Shown in pieces: positions 27,291 through 34,865 of a stretch of DNA of 64,000 nt. Each line of letters opens with the position of its first letter. Within the stretch, counting starts at the first letter, position 1. The DNA is taken from positions 186,001 to 250,000 of the forward strand of contig NZ_JAJQJS010000002.1 in assembly GCF_022828325.1 (NCBI RefSeq), in the 5' to 3' direction. Source of the stretch: Candidatus Nanosynbacter sp. TM7-076 (lineage in GTDB: Bacteria; Patescibacteriota; Saccharimonadia; Saccharimonadales; Saccharimonadaceae). The translations under genes and the position numbers were made by a program. The notes under the pieces are model-generated. The model ran no database searches. It saw nothing but the letters and a program-made list of their open reading frames with translations, and was not told where the DNA came from.

Positions 27291-27317
27291 CTAGCACTCT
27301 TTCGTGGCGAGTGCCAA
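27291..27317 (-). promoter_or_regulatory. CIRCE operator 2 of dnaK (downstream of the transcription start)
   Basis: The match is CTAGCACTC-N9-GAGTGCCAA (two arm positions off the perfect sequence). It lies just after the predicted dnaK start site, so HrcA bound here would act as a roadblock or cooperate with operator 1. Confidence 0.9.
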
Positions 27318-27324
27318 CTATCTC

Positions 27325-27353
27325 AGTATAAATAATTAGCACTCTCGTGTCAA
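27325..27353 (-). promoter_or_regulatory. dnaK promoter
   Basis: On the minus strand TTGACA (27348-27353), a 17-bp spacer and TATACT (27325-27330): a near-consensus housekeeping promoter. Its -35 box lies in the spacer of CIRCE operator 1. Confidence 0.88.
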
Positions 27354-27362
27354 GAGTGCTAA
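27336..27362 (-). promoter_or_regulatory. CIRCE operator 1 of dnaK (overlaps -35)
   Basis: A perfect TTAGCACTC-N9-GAGTGCTAA. It lies between the grpE end and the dnaK promoter core. Confidence 0.95.
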
Positions 27363-27384
27363 ACATAGTTTTTTCTTAATCAAA

Positions 27385-27852
27385 TTATTGACGAGTGACT
27401 TTTACCATTGCGTCGCGAATAACTGAGCCGTTCAAAGTATAGCCAGCGCGAAGCTCCTCGGCAATAACTTCCTTATCGCCATCCGTCGTCGATTCGTCAA
27501 ATTGAACAGCCTGATGAAATTCAGGATTAAATAAAGTTCCGGGTTTGGCGTCAATTTTCTCCAAACCAATCTCCTTCAACTGCTTGTCAAGCTGCTTACT
27601 AAGACCAGCCACACCCTTAACCCACGCATTATCTTGAAGTTCCTCTGGGACGTTGACAACAGCTCGCTCAATTGTATCAATGACTGGCAACAATTTCATC
27701 ACCGACTTAGTTTGCCCCAACTCATGCGCTGATTGTTTTTCCGCCTCCACGCGCTTACGATAATTCTCAAAATCCGCTCGAGTTCGCTGCAAATCCGACG
27801 TCAGCTCAGCAACTTCTTTCTCTAAATCTTCAACTTTTTTATTCTTCGTCAT
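27385..27852 (-). CDS. grpE: Nucleotide exchange factor GrpE
   Basis: Dimeric exchange factor that releases ADP from DnaK. A long N-terminal coiled coil (EKEVAELTSDLQRTRADFEN) leads into the FENYRKRVEAEK signature, and the C-terminal beta wing contains FNPEFHQAVQFDES and GYTLNGSVIRDAMVKV. 155 residues. The ATG overlaps the stop of the 49-residue membrane protein (ATGA) behind AAAGGAGG. It is the last gene of hrcA-small ORF-grpE; no clear terminator separates it from dnaK. Confidence 0.96.
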   Translation of the reverse strand: MTKNKKVEDLEKEVAELTSDLQRTRADFENYRKRVEAEKQSAHELGQTKSVMKLLPVIDTIERAVVNVPEELQDNAWVKGVAGLSKQLDKQLKEIGLEKIDAKPGTLFNPEFHQAVQFDESTTDGDKEVIAEELRAGYTLNGSVIRDAMVKVTRQ

Positions 27853-27998
27853 TTTTTCCTCCTTTTAAACGGCCAAAACGGCTCGTCGCCATACGTACAG
27901 GGAAAAAGCACTACCATAGCCATGAAAATAATAATCAAAATAATCACTACTAGCCACGTTGGCAAGCCGCTCAGTAGTCCACCAATCCATTCAGCCAT
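27849..27998 (-). CDS. 49-residue membrane protein between hrcA and grpE
   Basis: A short frame coupled at both ends: its ATG overlaps the hrcA stop (TAATG) and its TGA overlaps the grpE start (ATGA). The peptide opens [15 protein letters not shown], has one very hydrophobic helix (about 16-32, rich in V and I) and a C-terminal tail with CTYGDEPFWPFKRRKK. Coupling suggests it is really translated. I know of no family. A role as a membrane stress or quality-control peptide is only a guess from the operon. Confidence 0.68.
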   Translation of the reverse strand: MAEWIGGLLSGLPTWLVVIILIIIFMAMVVLFPCTYGDEPFWPFKRRKK

Positions 27999-28708
27999 TA
28001 CAATACCTCCTCTAGCATCGCGCCCGTACGACGCACCAGCTCCATCGTTCGACGATAATTTTGTCGCGTCGGACCAATCACACCGATGTAATTATCGCCA
28101 CCAGACGATGACTTAAATTTACTTATAATCAACGTAGCGCCACTGCTTTTACCGATTGGATTTTCGCTACCAATAAACACATTTAGCGGTTCGTCCGGCG
28201 CCGCTTCACGCAGCCACGGTTCGATATTGTCAATCAATTTAGCAACCGCCTGAACATGATCGCCATCACCAAACTCTGGCTGACTGAACAACTGAGTCAT
28301 TCCGTTCATATACAAACTCGAGCCAAATGACGCAAAACCAAAATTGCCAGTCATTTCCACCAAACCATCAACCGCTCGGCGAATCGCTTTGTCTGAAGTA
28401 TCAACATTTGAATTGACGTGCGCTTCAATTGCCTTCGTGCTGCTATCAATACCGCTCGGCAATTCCGTCATTTGCGCTGCCGTGATTCCATTGACATAAA
28501 AACGATATCCCTTGTCTGTCGGAATTCGACCTGCGCTCGTGTGGGGCGCCTCAATAAATCCCATCTCCTCAAGCTTTGCCATTTCACTGCGAATCGTGGC
28601 ACTGCTCACGCCAAACAGTTTGGCTAGCGTTACACTACCAACTGGCGCCGCAATTTCAGCGTACTGTTCGATAATAGCGACAAGGATTGCTTGTTGACGT
28701 TCGGTCAT
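27998..28708 (-). CDS. hrcA: Heat-inducible repressor HrcA (short form)
   Basis: Repressor that binds CIRCE. The N-terminal winged helix is clear: [36 protein letters not shown] and [20 protein letters not shown]. The GAF-like core is shorter than usual: 236 residues against about 340, with the dimer region reduced. I start at ATG 28708, since TATAAT (28715-28720) is exactly 6 nt upstream; that predicts a leaderless message. It heads hrcA-small ORF-grpE and is auto-regulated by the CIRCE upstream. Confidence 0.93.
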   Translation of the reverse strand: MTERQQAILVAIIEQYAEIAAPVGSVTLAKLFGVSSATIRSEMAKLEEMGFIEAPHTSAGRIPTDKGYRFYVNGITAAQMTELPSGIDSSTKAIEAHVNSNVDTSDKAIRRAVDGLVEMTGNFGFASFGSSLYMNGMTQLFSQPEFGDGDHVQAVAKLIDNIEPWLREAAPDEPLNVFIGSENPIGKSSGATLIISKFKSSSGGDNYIGVIGPTRQNYRRTMELVRRTGAMLEEVL

Positions 28709-28728
28709 AGTCCAATTATATCGCAAAT

Positions 28729-28755
28729 CTAGCACTCATACAAGCAGAGTGCCAA
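28729..28755 (-). promoter_or_regulatory. CIRCE operator of hrcA, overlapping its -35 box
   Basis: On the minus strand TTGGCACTC-N9-GAGTGCTAG. The last six spacer bases are TTGTAT, which stand 17 bp before TATAAT (28715-28720). Confidence 0.92.
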
Positions 28756-28758
28756 GCC

Positions 28759-30126
28759 TTATCGTCTTTCCGTAAAGTAGCGCGCCGCATCTGAAGAGAA
28801 CAACATCATGATCATAATATGCACGCCAATCGAAGTCAAAAGCAGCATAATCGACGCATTAATTCGCCCAATTGTCACGGATAAAGATTCGGTGACAATA
28901 GCTAATGTCGCCACAGAAAGTAGTGAGATTCGCGCCCGACTACTTCCTCGAAGCAGCAGCCCAACCAACACGATTTCCGCCACGACCAGCAGAACATTAA
29001 AGCCAGCCATCATTGACAACATGGTATTCGCAGCATTTATATCAATTCCGTCAATATTCGCAACTTGCACCAAAGTCGTCGGCCAGCTAGAAAAGTCCAC
29101 CAGCATTTGCCCAATTGTGAATAACGACGCCAGAATCATCAATCCGCCGCCAATTAAAATCTGCGGCGGTCGGCGGCCCCAAAGCTCTTCCAATAGGGTT
29201 TCGTGATTTCGCGGATGACGATCATAAATTGTGCCGTCCATAATCACCCCGAGCCGTGTTGAAGCCGTGACATTATCGTCAGTCTTTATCCGACCGACTT
29301 CCAAAATCGGCAAATCGCCATCAGTGCGAATGGAATCTCCGAAACCGTTGCGCGAATGATAGCCCGTTGAAAAATCCTTTAATATCGTCACTCTAACATT
29401 TTTATTGTTACTTTTAACCGACTCAATGATATAATCCCGTTCAATATCAATATTCTCGTCAATTTTATGTGTGAACTGAAAAGTAAATAAAGAAAAGCCA
29501 ATACTCTTATCGTACGTACCAGCCGCCAACCAATCAACTCGATGACCGCCAGGAAGAAGCCAGCCAGTTGGGCATCGCCAAAACCTAACGTGATGGCGAC
29601 GCCTTGGATTGCCGTCAACTTCCTGCTGATAGGCAAAGTCTTGCCGCCTACCAAACAAAAATGCTGGCGACACTGGTGCATTTGGATAACTACGACCACT
29701 CAGCACCGTAAGTACCATTTTCCAAGCCGACCTCGGAGTTATGTCATCCGCCAGAACCCAGCCAGCCTCAGTCATTGCCTTATGGAGCTTTTCTTCCGAG
29801 CCGCGCACGCTCAAATTGACGGGGTCACTTAATACTCCGTCCGCCGTTCGCGTCCTGCCGATAAAATAATTCGGCACGTACATATTACTCAAAATTCGAT
29901 GAAGTCTAGGCAACGCCAAATACGCCACAATTATCCACACAACAAAGAATAAGCCAACCAGCCACCAGCCGCCCGTCGCCCAACCTTCTCTAAGCACTAA
30001 CCACGCCAACCAAAACGACGCCAAACCTGCAAAGATAAAGAAGGATTGGTCTAATAATGTAGTCAAGGTCTTCGAGGAACGATCTTGCCTGGCTGCTATT
30101 TTTTTTGGAGTTTTTACCGAACTCAT
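28759..30126 (-). CDS. Membrane protein with LssY-like C-terminal domain
   Basis: 455 residues. Two helices (about 28-75) precede an LssY_C-type domain: DPVNLSVRGSEEKLHKAM, SYPNAPVSPAFLFGRRQDFA and RRRHHVRFWRCP, with AGTYDKSIGF. About four more helices end the protein. Related domains occur fused to PAP2-like phosphatases; no phosphatase motif was found here. Its ATG overlaps the gmk stop by 4 nt, and TATAAT (30133-30138) within the gmk end lies exactly 6 nt before the ATG, an internal promoter in the operon. Confidence 0.82.
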   Translation of the reverse strand: MSSVKTPKKIAARQDRSSKTLTTLLDQSFFIFAGLASFWLAWLVLREGWATGGWWLVGLFFVVWIIVAYLALPRLHRILSNMYVPNYFIGRTRTADGVLSDPVNLSVRGSEEKLHKAMTEAGWVLADDITPRSAWKMVLTVLSGRSYPNAPVSPAFLFGRRQDFAYQQEVDGNPRRRHHVRFWRCPTGWLLPGGHRVDWLAAGTYDKSIGFSLFTFQFTHKIDENIDIERDYIIESVKSNNKNVRVTILKDFSTGYHSRNGFGDSIRTDGDLPILEVGRIKTDDNVTASTRLGVIMDGTIYDRHPRNHETLLEELWGRRPPQILIGGGLMILASLFTIGQMLVDFSSWPTTLVQVANIDGIDINAANTMLSMMAGFNVLLVVAEIVLVGLLLRGSSRARISLLSVATLAIVTESLSVTIGRINASIMLLLTSIGVHIMIMMLFSSDAARYFTERR

Positions 30127-30833
30127 AGATTAATTATATCATTGAGGAGATTTCGAGCTACCAAACGCGCCTCGTCATCCTGACGCTTAAACACGTCGCC
30201 GCGCAAAATAATTTCCTCAGTCACTCGAATTGCTCGCTCCAAATCGTCATTGATAATCACGTGATAATACGGAACTTCAAGCGCGTAAGCCAACTCTTTT
30301 ACCGCCGAGGCGTGACGCTTTGGCCACTCCGCTTGAAAATCTTCTTCAGTTGCGTAACGTTTTTTTAATCGCTCAATCCAAGTTTGGCTATTTGGCGGCA
30401 CAATAAAAATCGCAATGCTATCTGGCGCCAGTCGCTCATATTCCTCCACGCCCTGAACGTCAATGTCAGTAATTGCCACGCGGTTCTGATCATGCGCCAA
30501 CTTCAGCTCAGCCACCGATGTCCCATAAACCGTACCGTGAACAAACTTTGCCTCAATAAATTCATTATTTTGTAGCATATTTTCGGCAGTTTGCGAATCA
30601 ATAAAGTGATAGTCAATTCCATCCTGCTCGGCGCATCCGTTATTTGTGCGTGGCGCGCGCGTAGTGTGCGAAACGATATCGCGAAACTCGGGCGACTTCA
30701 GTAATTGTTTTTTTATCGTGTCTTTGCCTGCACCAGAAATTCCCGCGAGCAGCGCAATTTTCGTACTTTTAACCAATTCAATTGTTGATTCAGTTGGCTG
30801 ATAATTTGTAATAAGATCTTCAATATTTGGCAT
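30123..30833 (-). CDS. gmk: Guanylate kinase-like protein with altered P-loop
   Basis: Phosphorylates GMP to GDP. Recognisable features are a P-loop ALLAGISGAGKDTIKKQL, the GMP-binding SHTTRAPRTNNG with DGIDYHFI, the region EFIEAKFVHGTVYGTS, and ITDIDVQGVEEY. It has an N-terminal extension of about 25 residues (236 against ~205). The P-loop residue after Lys is Asp, not Ser/Thr, with Thr next; the GKDT form is found in some other nucleotide kinases. It lies between the nucleotidase (9 nt gap) and the LssY-like gene. Confidence 0.87.
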   Translation of the reverse strand: MPNIEDLITNYQPTESTIELVKSTKIALLAGISGAGKDTIKKQLLKSPEFRDIVSHTTRAPRTNNGCAEQDGIDYHFIDSQTAENMLQNNEFIEAKFVHGTVYGTSVAELKLAHDQNRVAITDIDVQGVEEYERLAPDSIAIFIVPPNSQTWIERLKKRYATEEDFQAEWPKRHASAVKELAYALEVPYYHVIINDDLERAIRVTEEIILRGDVFKRQDDEARLVARNLLNDIINL

Positions 30834-30842
30834 AATATTTAC

Positions 30843-31301
30843 CTATAATAACTCATCAAGTACAGATTGCCAATTGGGAAATTCAGAACTTCCAAAACGA
30901 ATAAGCCGACCAGAAAACTCGCCCGCACCATTCGCCGTCCGATCGTCAATCAAAATATCGCCTCGACTCAAATTCTTTGCTGACGAAAAAATAACCTTAC
31001 GGAAGAAAACGTTATCCGAACCTTCGCCGCCAAAATACTTTTTCACCCACGCCAATTTATCACCCAAAGCCGTCGGATTTTCCCACGGAGAAGAAGATAA
31101 AATATATAAATCATATTTGTCTTTCAGGGCGTAAACCGCCTCGATAGCTCCAGGCACTGGATCCATCAAAGAAAAAATTCCTGGAATATTATCGTGCTGA
31201 CCATCAAACTCATCAATCAACTCAGGCGATATCTTCGTTAAAGCAGATTTGAAATCCGCCAAAACACCATCCATATCAATATAAACAATAGGTTTTTTCA
31301 T
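30843..31301 (-). CDS. 5'(3')-deoxyribonucleotidase-like HAD phosphatase
   Basis: A HAD-fold phosphatase of the NT5C type, which dephosphorylates deoxynucleoside monophosphates. Motif I VYIDMDGVLADFKSAL, motif II LYILSSSPWENPTA and motif III/IV DILIDDRTANGAGEF are visible in 152 residues. It begins 2 nt before the end of the EF-4 C-terminal gene behind a GGGATTAAC site. Next to gmk, this suggests nucleotide-pool cleanup. Confidence 0.85.
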   Translation of the reverse strand: MKKPIVYIDMDGVLADFKSALTKISPELIDEFDGQHDNIPGIFSLMDPVPGAIEAVYALKDKYDLYILSSSPWENPTALGDKLAWVKKYFGGEGSDNVFFRKVIFSSAKNLSRGDILIDDRTANGAGEFSGRLIRFGSSEFPNWQSVLDELL

Positions 31302-31303
31302 AG

Positions 31304-32266
31304 TTAATCCCTTTTTAGCATCACCATAAATGCTTCGCTTGGTATGTCGACTTTACCAAAGCGTTTCATTCGTTTTTTACCACGCGCTTGCTTGGCGAGA
31401 AGCTTCTTTTTACGACTGACATCGCCGCCGTAAAGATAGCCCGTAACATCTTTTCGATAAGCGCCGATATTTTCCCTGGCAATAAATTTACCGCCAATTG
31501 CCGCTTGCAATGAAACCTCAAAACTCTGACGTGGCACGACTTCCTTCAACTTCTTAACAATCTCACGCCCCAAATGCTGCGATTCCGACCGATGGCACAT
31601 CACGCTCAGCGAATCAACCATCTCACCTGCCACATAAAAATCAACTCGCACTAAATCTTCCACTTGATAATCCGACAATTCATAATTAAACGAACCGTAA
31701 CCGCTGGTAATCGACTTCAATTGGTCATAAAAATCCGTTAACAAATTCGCGAGTGGCGCCGCAAATGAAATCAGCGCTCGCTCGTCAATGTAACTCAGGT
31801 TTTTCTGGCGACCACGCTTACTCACGATCAACTGAATCACCGCACCGATGTAATCCTGCGGCACAACAATTTCACCATCAATCCACGGCTCGCGAATCTC
31901 TTTTATCTGCACTGGGTCGGGCAATTCACTGGCGGATTTAATATCCAATTCCTCGCCATTCGTCAAACTAACTTGATAATCAGTACTCGGATTGGTCACA
32001 ATTAAATCCAAATTATACTCACGCTCCAATCGCTCGCGAATAATATCCATATGAAGCAAACCCAAAAATCCAATTCGTACACCATAGCCCAAAACCGGCG
32101 AATTCTCCGGCTCGAATTGCAGCGCCGAATCGCTCAGGCTCAACTTTTCAATCGCCTCTTTCAAATCGTTATAGTCTTCGTTGGACACCGGGAAAAACCC
32201 CGCATAAACGAAGGGCTTGACTTCTTTATAGCCTGGAAGTGGCTGGACGGTAATTTTTTCAGTCAT
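31304..32266 (-). CDS. lepA: Elongation factor 4 (LepA), C-terminal part
   Basis: The second half of EF-4, the back-translocase or ribosome biogenesis GTPase. It starts MTEKITVQPLPGYKEVKPFV, exactly where intact LepA passes from domain II to domain III, and includes LGFLGLLHMDIIRERLEREY-like text (GFLGLLHMDIIRERLEREY) and the LepA-specific C-terminal domain with YRKDVTGYLYGGDVSRKKK. The GTPase half is 1.8 kb away at 34035-34865. A TATAAT (32278-32283, with TG before it) 11 nt upstream of ATG can supply its own promoter. First gene of the nucleotidase-gmk-LssY group. Confidence 0.92.
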   Translation of the reverse strand: MTEKITVQPLPGYKEVKPFVYAGFFPVSNEDYNDLKEAIEKLSLSDSALQFEPENSPVLGYGVRIGFLGLLHMDIIRERLEREYNLDLIVTNPSTDYQVSLTNGEELDIKSASELPDPVQIKEIREPWIDGEIVVPQDYIGAVIQLIVSKRGRQKNLSYIDERALISFAAPLANLLTDFYDQLKSITSGYGSFNYELSDYQVEDLVRVDFYVAGEMVDSLSVMCHRSESQHLGREIVKKLKEVVPRQSFEVSLQAAIGGKFIARENIGAYRKDVTGYLYGGDVSRKKKLLAKQARGKKRMKRFGKVDIPSEAFMVMLKRD

Positions 32267-32277
32267 AACTATTTGTT

Positions 32278-32286
32278 ATTATATCA
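32278..32286 (-). promoter_or_regulatory. Extended -10 promoter for the EF-4 C-terminal gene
   Basis: TGATATAAT on the minus strand, a TGn-TATAAT extended -10, 11 nt before the ATG. It predicts a leader of about 5 nt. No strong -35 box seen. Confidence 0.6.
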
Positions 32287-32376
32287 GTTCAATGTTTTTA
32301 TATAAACGCACAATAAATCGCTCCTTGCGTGCCTACTTATTCTCAGCAAATTATTCCTTACACACTGAGGTCTAAC

Positions 32377-32847
32377 CTATAACTGCTCAAAAATCTTATG
32401 AGCTTGATTCTTGCCAATAACCTGAGCCAGTTCAGCGTAACTCATCCACCGACCGCGTTTAGCTTTGTCGCGACGATAATCCTTCTCGTCAGTAATATCA
32501 CCCTTAACTATCACATCAACATTACGCCAAGCGACCCAAGATATGTCATCGCTCAAAAAGCTATAATCTAGATGAACATAATTTTCGTTGACTAGTTTAT
32601 AGCCCGACGATGAAAATCCGCGCGCATACAACTCGCGGAGAATAGCATCTGCTAGCTCGGCAAAACTGTCAACCGTAACACACAAAAAGTCATCGTATTC
32701 CTCACCGATTTCATATGATCGCCCATTCATAAAAATACTATACGAATCATCGTCAACAATTTTCTCATCCAACCACACACGGCGGTCGCGTGTTACTGGA
32801 ATTACACGACATCTAATCTTCTCTGTAAAGTTTTTGAAATTGCTCAT
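32377..32847 (-). CDS. Unrecognised protein in the insert that splits lepA
   Basis: 156 residues from MSNFKNFTEKIRCRVIP (an upstream start at 32871 is possible). It is soluble and acidic in the middle, with aromatic-rich strands such as NYVHLDYSFLSDDISWVAWR, and ends in a small helix with AELAQVIGKNQAHKIFEQL. No family recognised. It stands 50 nt after the MazG-like gene and shares its strand; both belong to the insert between the EF-4 halves. Confidence 0.65.
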   Translation of the reverse strand: MSNFKNFTEKIRCRVIPVTRDRRVWLDEKIVDDDSYSIFMNGRSYEIGEEYDDFLCVTVDSFAELADAILRELYARGFSSSGYKLVNENYVHLDYSFLSDDISWVAWRNVDVIVKGDITDEKDYRRDKAKRGRWMSYAELAQVIGKNQAHKIFEQL

Positions 32848-32921
32848 AATTGCCAACAACAGATATATCAATACCTATTTCGTGCATTTTATTACATCTG
32901 CGCTTTTCAATACAGTATATA

Positions 32922-33236
32922 CTATTTCCACTGTCGCGTCTGGTTGATCTTGTGCTTCTCAAAATACACTTCCGCCAAATTGACGTCAAACCGATTTGCC
33001 AATTCCATCAAATAGTTCAGCACGTCCGCAAACTCCTCGCGCAGATTGTCGTGGTTATCAGGTCTTTTTTCTCCCTTAAATCCTGTCTCTTTGCGAATCG
33101 CCTTCGCCAGCTCGCCAACTTCCTCGGCTAACAATAAGAATACTTCAGTGACAGAATTTTTATCCCAACCTTTCTCCTTACAAGTTTGATCGAGGTGTTT
33201 TTGTAATTCAGTTAAGCTTATTGTTTGTGGATTCAT
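32922..33236 (-). CDS. MazG-like nucleotide pyrophosphohydrolase (insert gene)
   Basis: A 104-residue all-alpha NTP pyrophosphohydrolase, which cleaves noncanonical or excess NTPs. The metal-binding pattern is clear: LLLAEEVGELAKAIRKE and LREEFADVLNYLMELAN. The 5' end, with its ribosome-binding site, is duplicated in a degraded form at 33986-34042. It lies in the segment that cuts lepA in two. Confidence 0.85.
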   Translation of the reverse strand: MNPQTISLTELQKHLDQTCKEKGWDKNSVTEVFLLLAEEVGELAKAIRKETGFKGEKRPDNHDNLREEFADVLNYLMELANRFDVNLAEVYFEKHKINQTRQWK

Positions 33237-33263
33237 GGTTTTTCCTTCTTTAATCTTAATTAA
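33205..33263. repeat. Direct repeat copy 1: start region of the MazG-like gene
   Basis: About 59 bp covering the first ten codons, the ATG and the ribosome-binding site of the MazG-like gene. It is nearly identical to 33986-34042. The two copies bracket the SemiSWEET gene and the transposase remnant. Confidence 0.85.
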
Positions 33264-33409
33264 CTTACACTTGATGGAATATAAACATAGCAGGAAGCAA
33301 GAATCTGCTCGCTATCCAATCCTATTTTTAATTACTATTATACTCTGATTTATCAAACAATATATCACTTTGGTTAAATATTTTTTCCTGTGATAGTCCA
33401 AAATCTCTA

Positions 33410-33436
33410 CCAGCAACTTTTTTATGAAGTTGCTGG
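33410..33436. terminator. Strong hairpin downstream of the SemiSWEET gene
   Basis: A perfect 10-bp stem (CCAGCAACTT/AAGTTGCTGG, 7-nt loop), 17 bp past the SemiSWEET stop. T-rich bases follow it on the + strand (TTTTGTTT) more clearly than on the minus strand, so it fits a terminator best on + but may stop the minus gene too. Confidence 0.6.
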
Positions 33437-33453
33437 TTTTGTTTATATAACTT

Positions 33454-33717
33454 TTATAAAGAAGTAATAAAAGTTAAACCGCCTAATATCACTCCCGCTG
33501 CATTGGGAATGATGAGGATCCAGTCTTTTTTAGGTTCTTTTGTCCAACCATAGATTACCCAAATTAAACAAGAAACTGCTGCGAATAGTGGTTGGAATGG
33601 TTGAGCTTTTTCTCCTTGTAGGTTAGCGATAATTTGTGGAATATATGCAATAAAGACAAGGATCCCAATAAAAGCTCCAATAGATCCGACAAAGCGATTA
33701 ATTTTTTGTTTAGACAT
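33454..33717 (-). CDS. SemiSWEET-type sugar transporter (PQ-loop, 3 helices)
   Basis: 87 residues with three helices: SIGAFIGILVFIAYIPQI with the PQ motif (here IPQI), FAAVSCLIWVIYGWTKEPKK and IPNAAGVILGGLTFI. This is the half-transporter of bacteria that dimerises to pass disaccharides or sugars; the W-x-x-Y-G and PN residues of the family are present. I start at ATG 33717 (GAGG upstream), not 33729. It lies between a transposase remnant and a MazG-like gene inside the insert, which suggests lateral acquisition. Confidence 0.88.
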   Translation of the reverse strand: MSKQKINRFVGSIGAFIGILVFIAYIPQIIANLQGEKAQPFQPLFAAVSCLIWVIYGWTKEPKKDWILIIPNAAGVILGGLTFITSL

Positions 33718-33763
33718 ATAATACCTCATGAGGTTTTATTATATTATAAAGGAAAAGATGCTG

Positions 33764-33943
33764 TCAATAATTTTGTGTAAACACTCTAGTAGAGTCTTCA
33801 AACAAAGTAACTAAGTAACGTTCCAGAGCCTCCTCGTTAGGAAAAAGAACCTTCTATTTCGTTTGACGTTTGATTTCTTTATTAAGAGACTTAATGAGTT
33901 TTGTCGAATAAATGCTATGCCAAATCTGGTAAGGAAACTGATT
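33764..33943 (-). pseudogene. IS256/Mutator-type transposase remnant (C-terminal piece)
   Basis: Reading the minus strand from 33943 gives IWHSIYSTKLIKSLNKEIKR, then QTK, an in-frame TAG, and KVLFPNEEALERYLVTLFED before TGA. The IYSTKLIKSLN and FPNEEAL pieces match the C-terminal IYTTNxIExxN...FPxxExL pattern of IS256-type transposases. A stop upstream and one inside show it is dead. It fills most of the 300 bp between the SemiSWEET gene and the EF-4 N-terminal gene. Confidence 0.75.
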
Positions 33944-33985
33944 TCAGCAATCATACGCGTCAATACTACGAACCAACGCCAAAAA

Positions 33986-34042
33986 AATTCAGTTAAGCTT
34001 ATTGTTTGTAGATTCGTGGTTTCCCTTTTTAATCTTAATTAA
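33986..34042. repeat. Direct repeat copy 2: degraded MazG start fused to the end of the lepA N-terminal gene
   Basis: About 57 bp matching copy 1 at 33205-33263 with a few changes; the ATG has become ACG. The stop codon and the last codon(s) of the EF-4 N-terminal gene lie inside it. It marks the insertion boundary. Confidence 0.85.
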
Positions 34043-34865
34043 AATATCTCCCCAGTGTTACCGTATCGCCAACCCGCGCCTCGCGTGTCGTTTTCAGGTT
34101 CGTCACAATATAGCCAATTTCGCCAGTTTCAAGCGAAGGGTCGGGTTGCATGGCTGGGTTAAGATGACCGACTTCCAGAGCTAGTCCATCTGCGCCAGTC
34201 GCCATCATTCGGATAGACTCACCCTTTTTAATTCGCCCGTCAACCACCCGCACGTATAAAATCACGCCACGATAATCGTCATAATAGCTATCAAAAATCA
34301 GCGCCCGAGTTGGACCATCAACCTCGCCAGTTGGCGCCGGAATTTTATCAACAACCGCATCCAAAACCTTATCTACGTTTTGACCAGTTTTAGCAGAAAT
34401 ATGAATAATCTCGCTCTCGTCGCAGCCCAACAAATTAATGACTTGCCTAGATACGCGCGGTATATCGGCGGCCGGCAAATCAACCTTATTCAAGACCGGA
34501 ATAATTGTCAAATCCTGTTCCATCGCCAGATAAACATTCGACAATGTTTGCGCCTGAATTCCCTGGCTAGCATCAACCACCAATATCGCGCCCTCGCAAG
34601 CCTGCAAACTACGCGAAACTTCATAACTAAAGTCAACATGTCCCGGAGTGTCAATCAAATTCAGATCGACATTCTTATATCGCATTCGCACCGGCGCCAA
34701 CTTAATAGTAATGCCTTTTTCCCGCTCCAAATCCATCGAATCCAGCAACTGCGACTTCATCTCGCGCTTTTCTACCGTCCCAGTCATCTCCATCATTCGA
34801 TCAGCCAGCGTAGACTTACCGTGATCAATATGAGCAATAATACAAAAATTCCGAATATTTTCCAT
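34035..34865 (-). CDS. lepA: Elongation factor 4 (LepA), N-terminal GTPase part
   Basis: The GTPase domain and domain II of EF-4 (276 residues). G1 [15 protein letters not shown]2 region [15 protein letters not shown]3 [15 protein letters not shown]4 NKVDLP and G5 ISAKTG are all intact. It stops at [11 protein letters not shown], where an intact protein continues to PLPGYKEVKP. Both halves together add to 596 residues, the usual full length, so nothing large is missing. ATG overlaps the murJ stop (TAATG), keeping it in the ftsH-murJ operon. Confidence 0.93.
   Translation of the reverse strand: MENIRNFCIIAHIDHGKSTLADRMMEMTGTVEKREMKSQLLDSMDLEREKGITIKLAPVRMRYKNVDLNLIDTPGHVDFSYEVSRSLQACEGAILVVDASQGIQAQTLSNVYLAMEQDLTIIPVLNKVDLPAADIPRVSRQVINLLGCDESEIIHISAKTGQNVDKVLDAVVDKIPAPTGEVDGPTRALIFDSYYDDYRGVILYVRVVDGRIKKGESIRMMATGADGLALEVGHLNPAMQPDPSLETGEIGYIVTNLKTTREARVGDTVTLGRYFN

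Noticed and set aside
32877..33236. A toxin-antitoxin pair made of the MazG-like and the 156-residue protein
   Set aside because: MazG-like enzymes are not antitoxins by themselves and the second protein shows no toxin motif.
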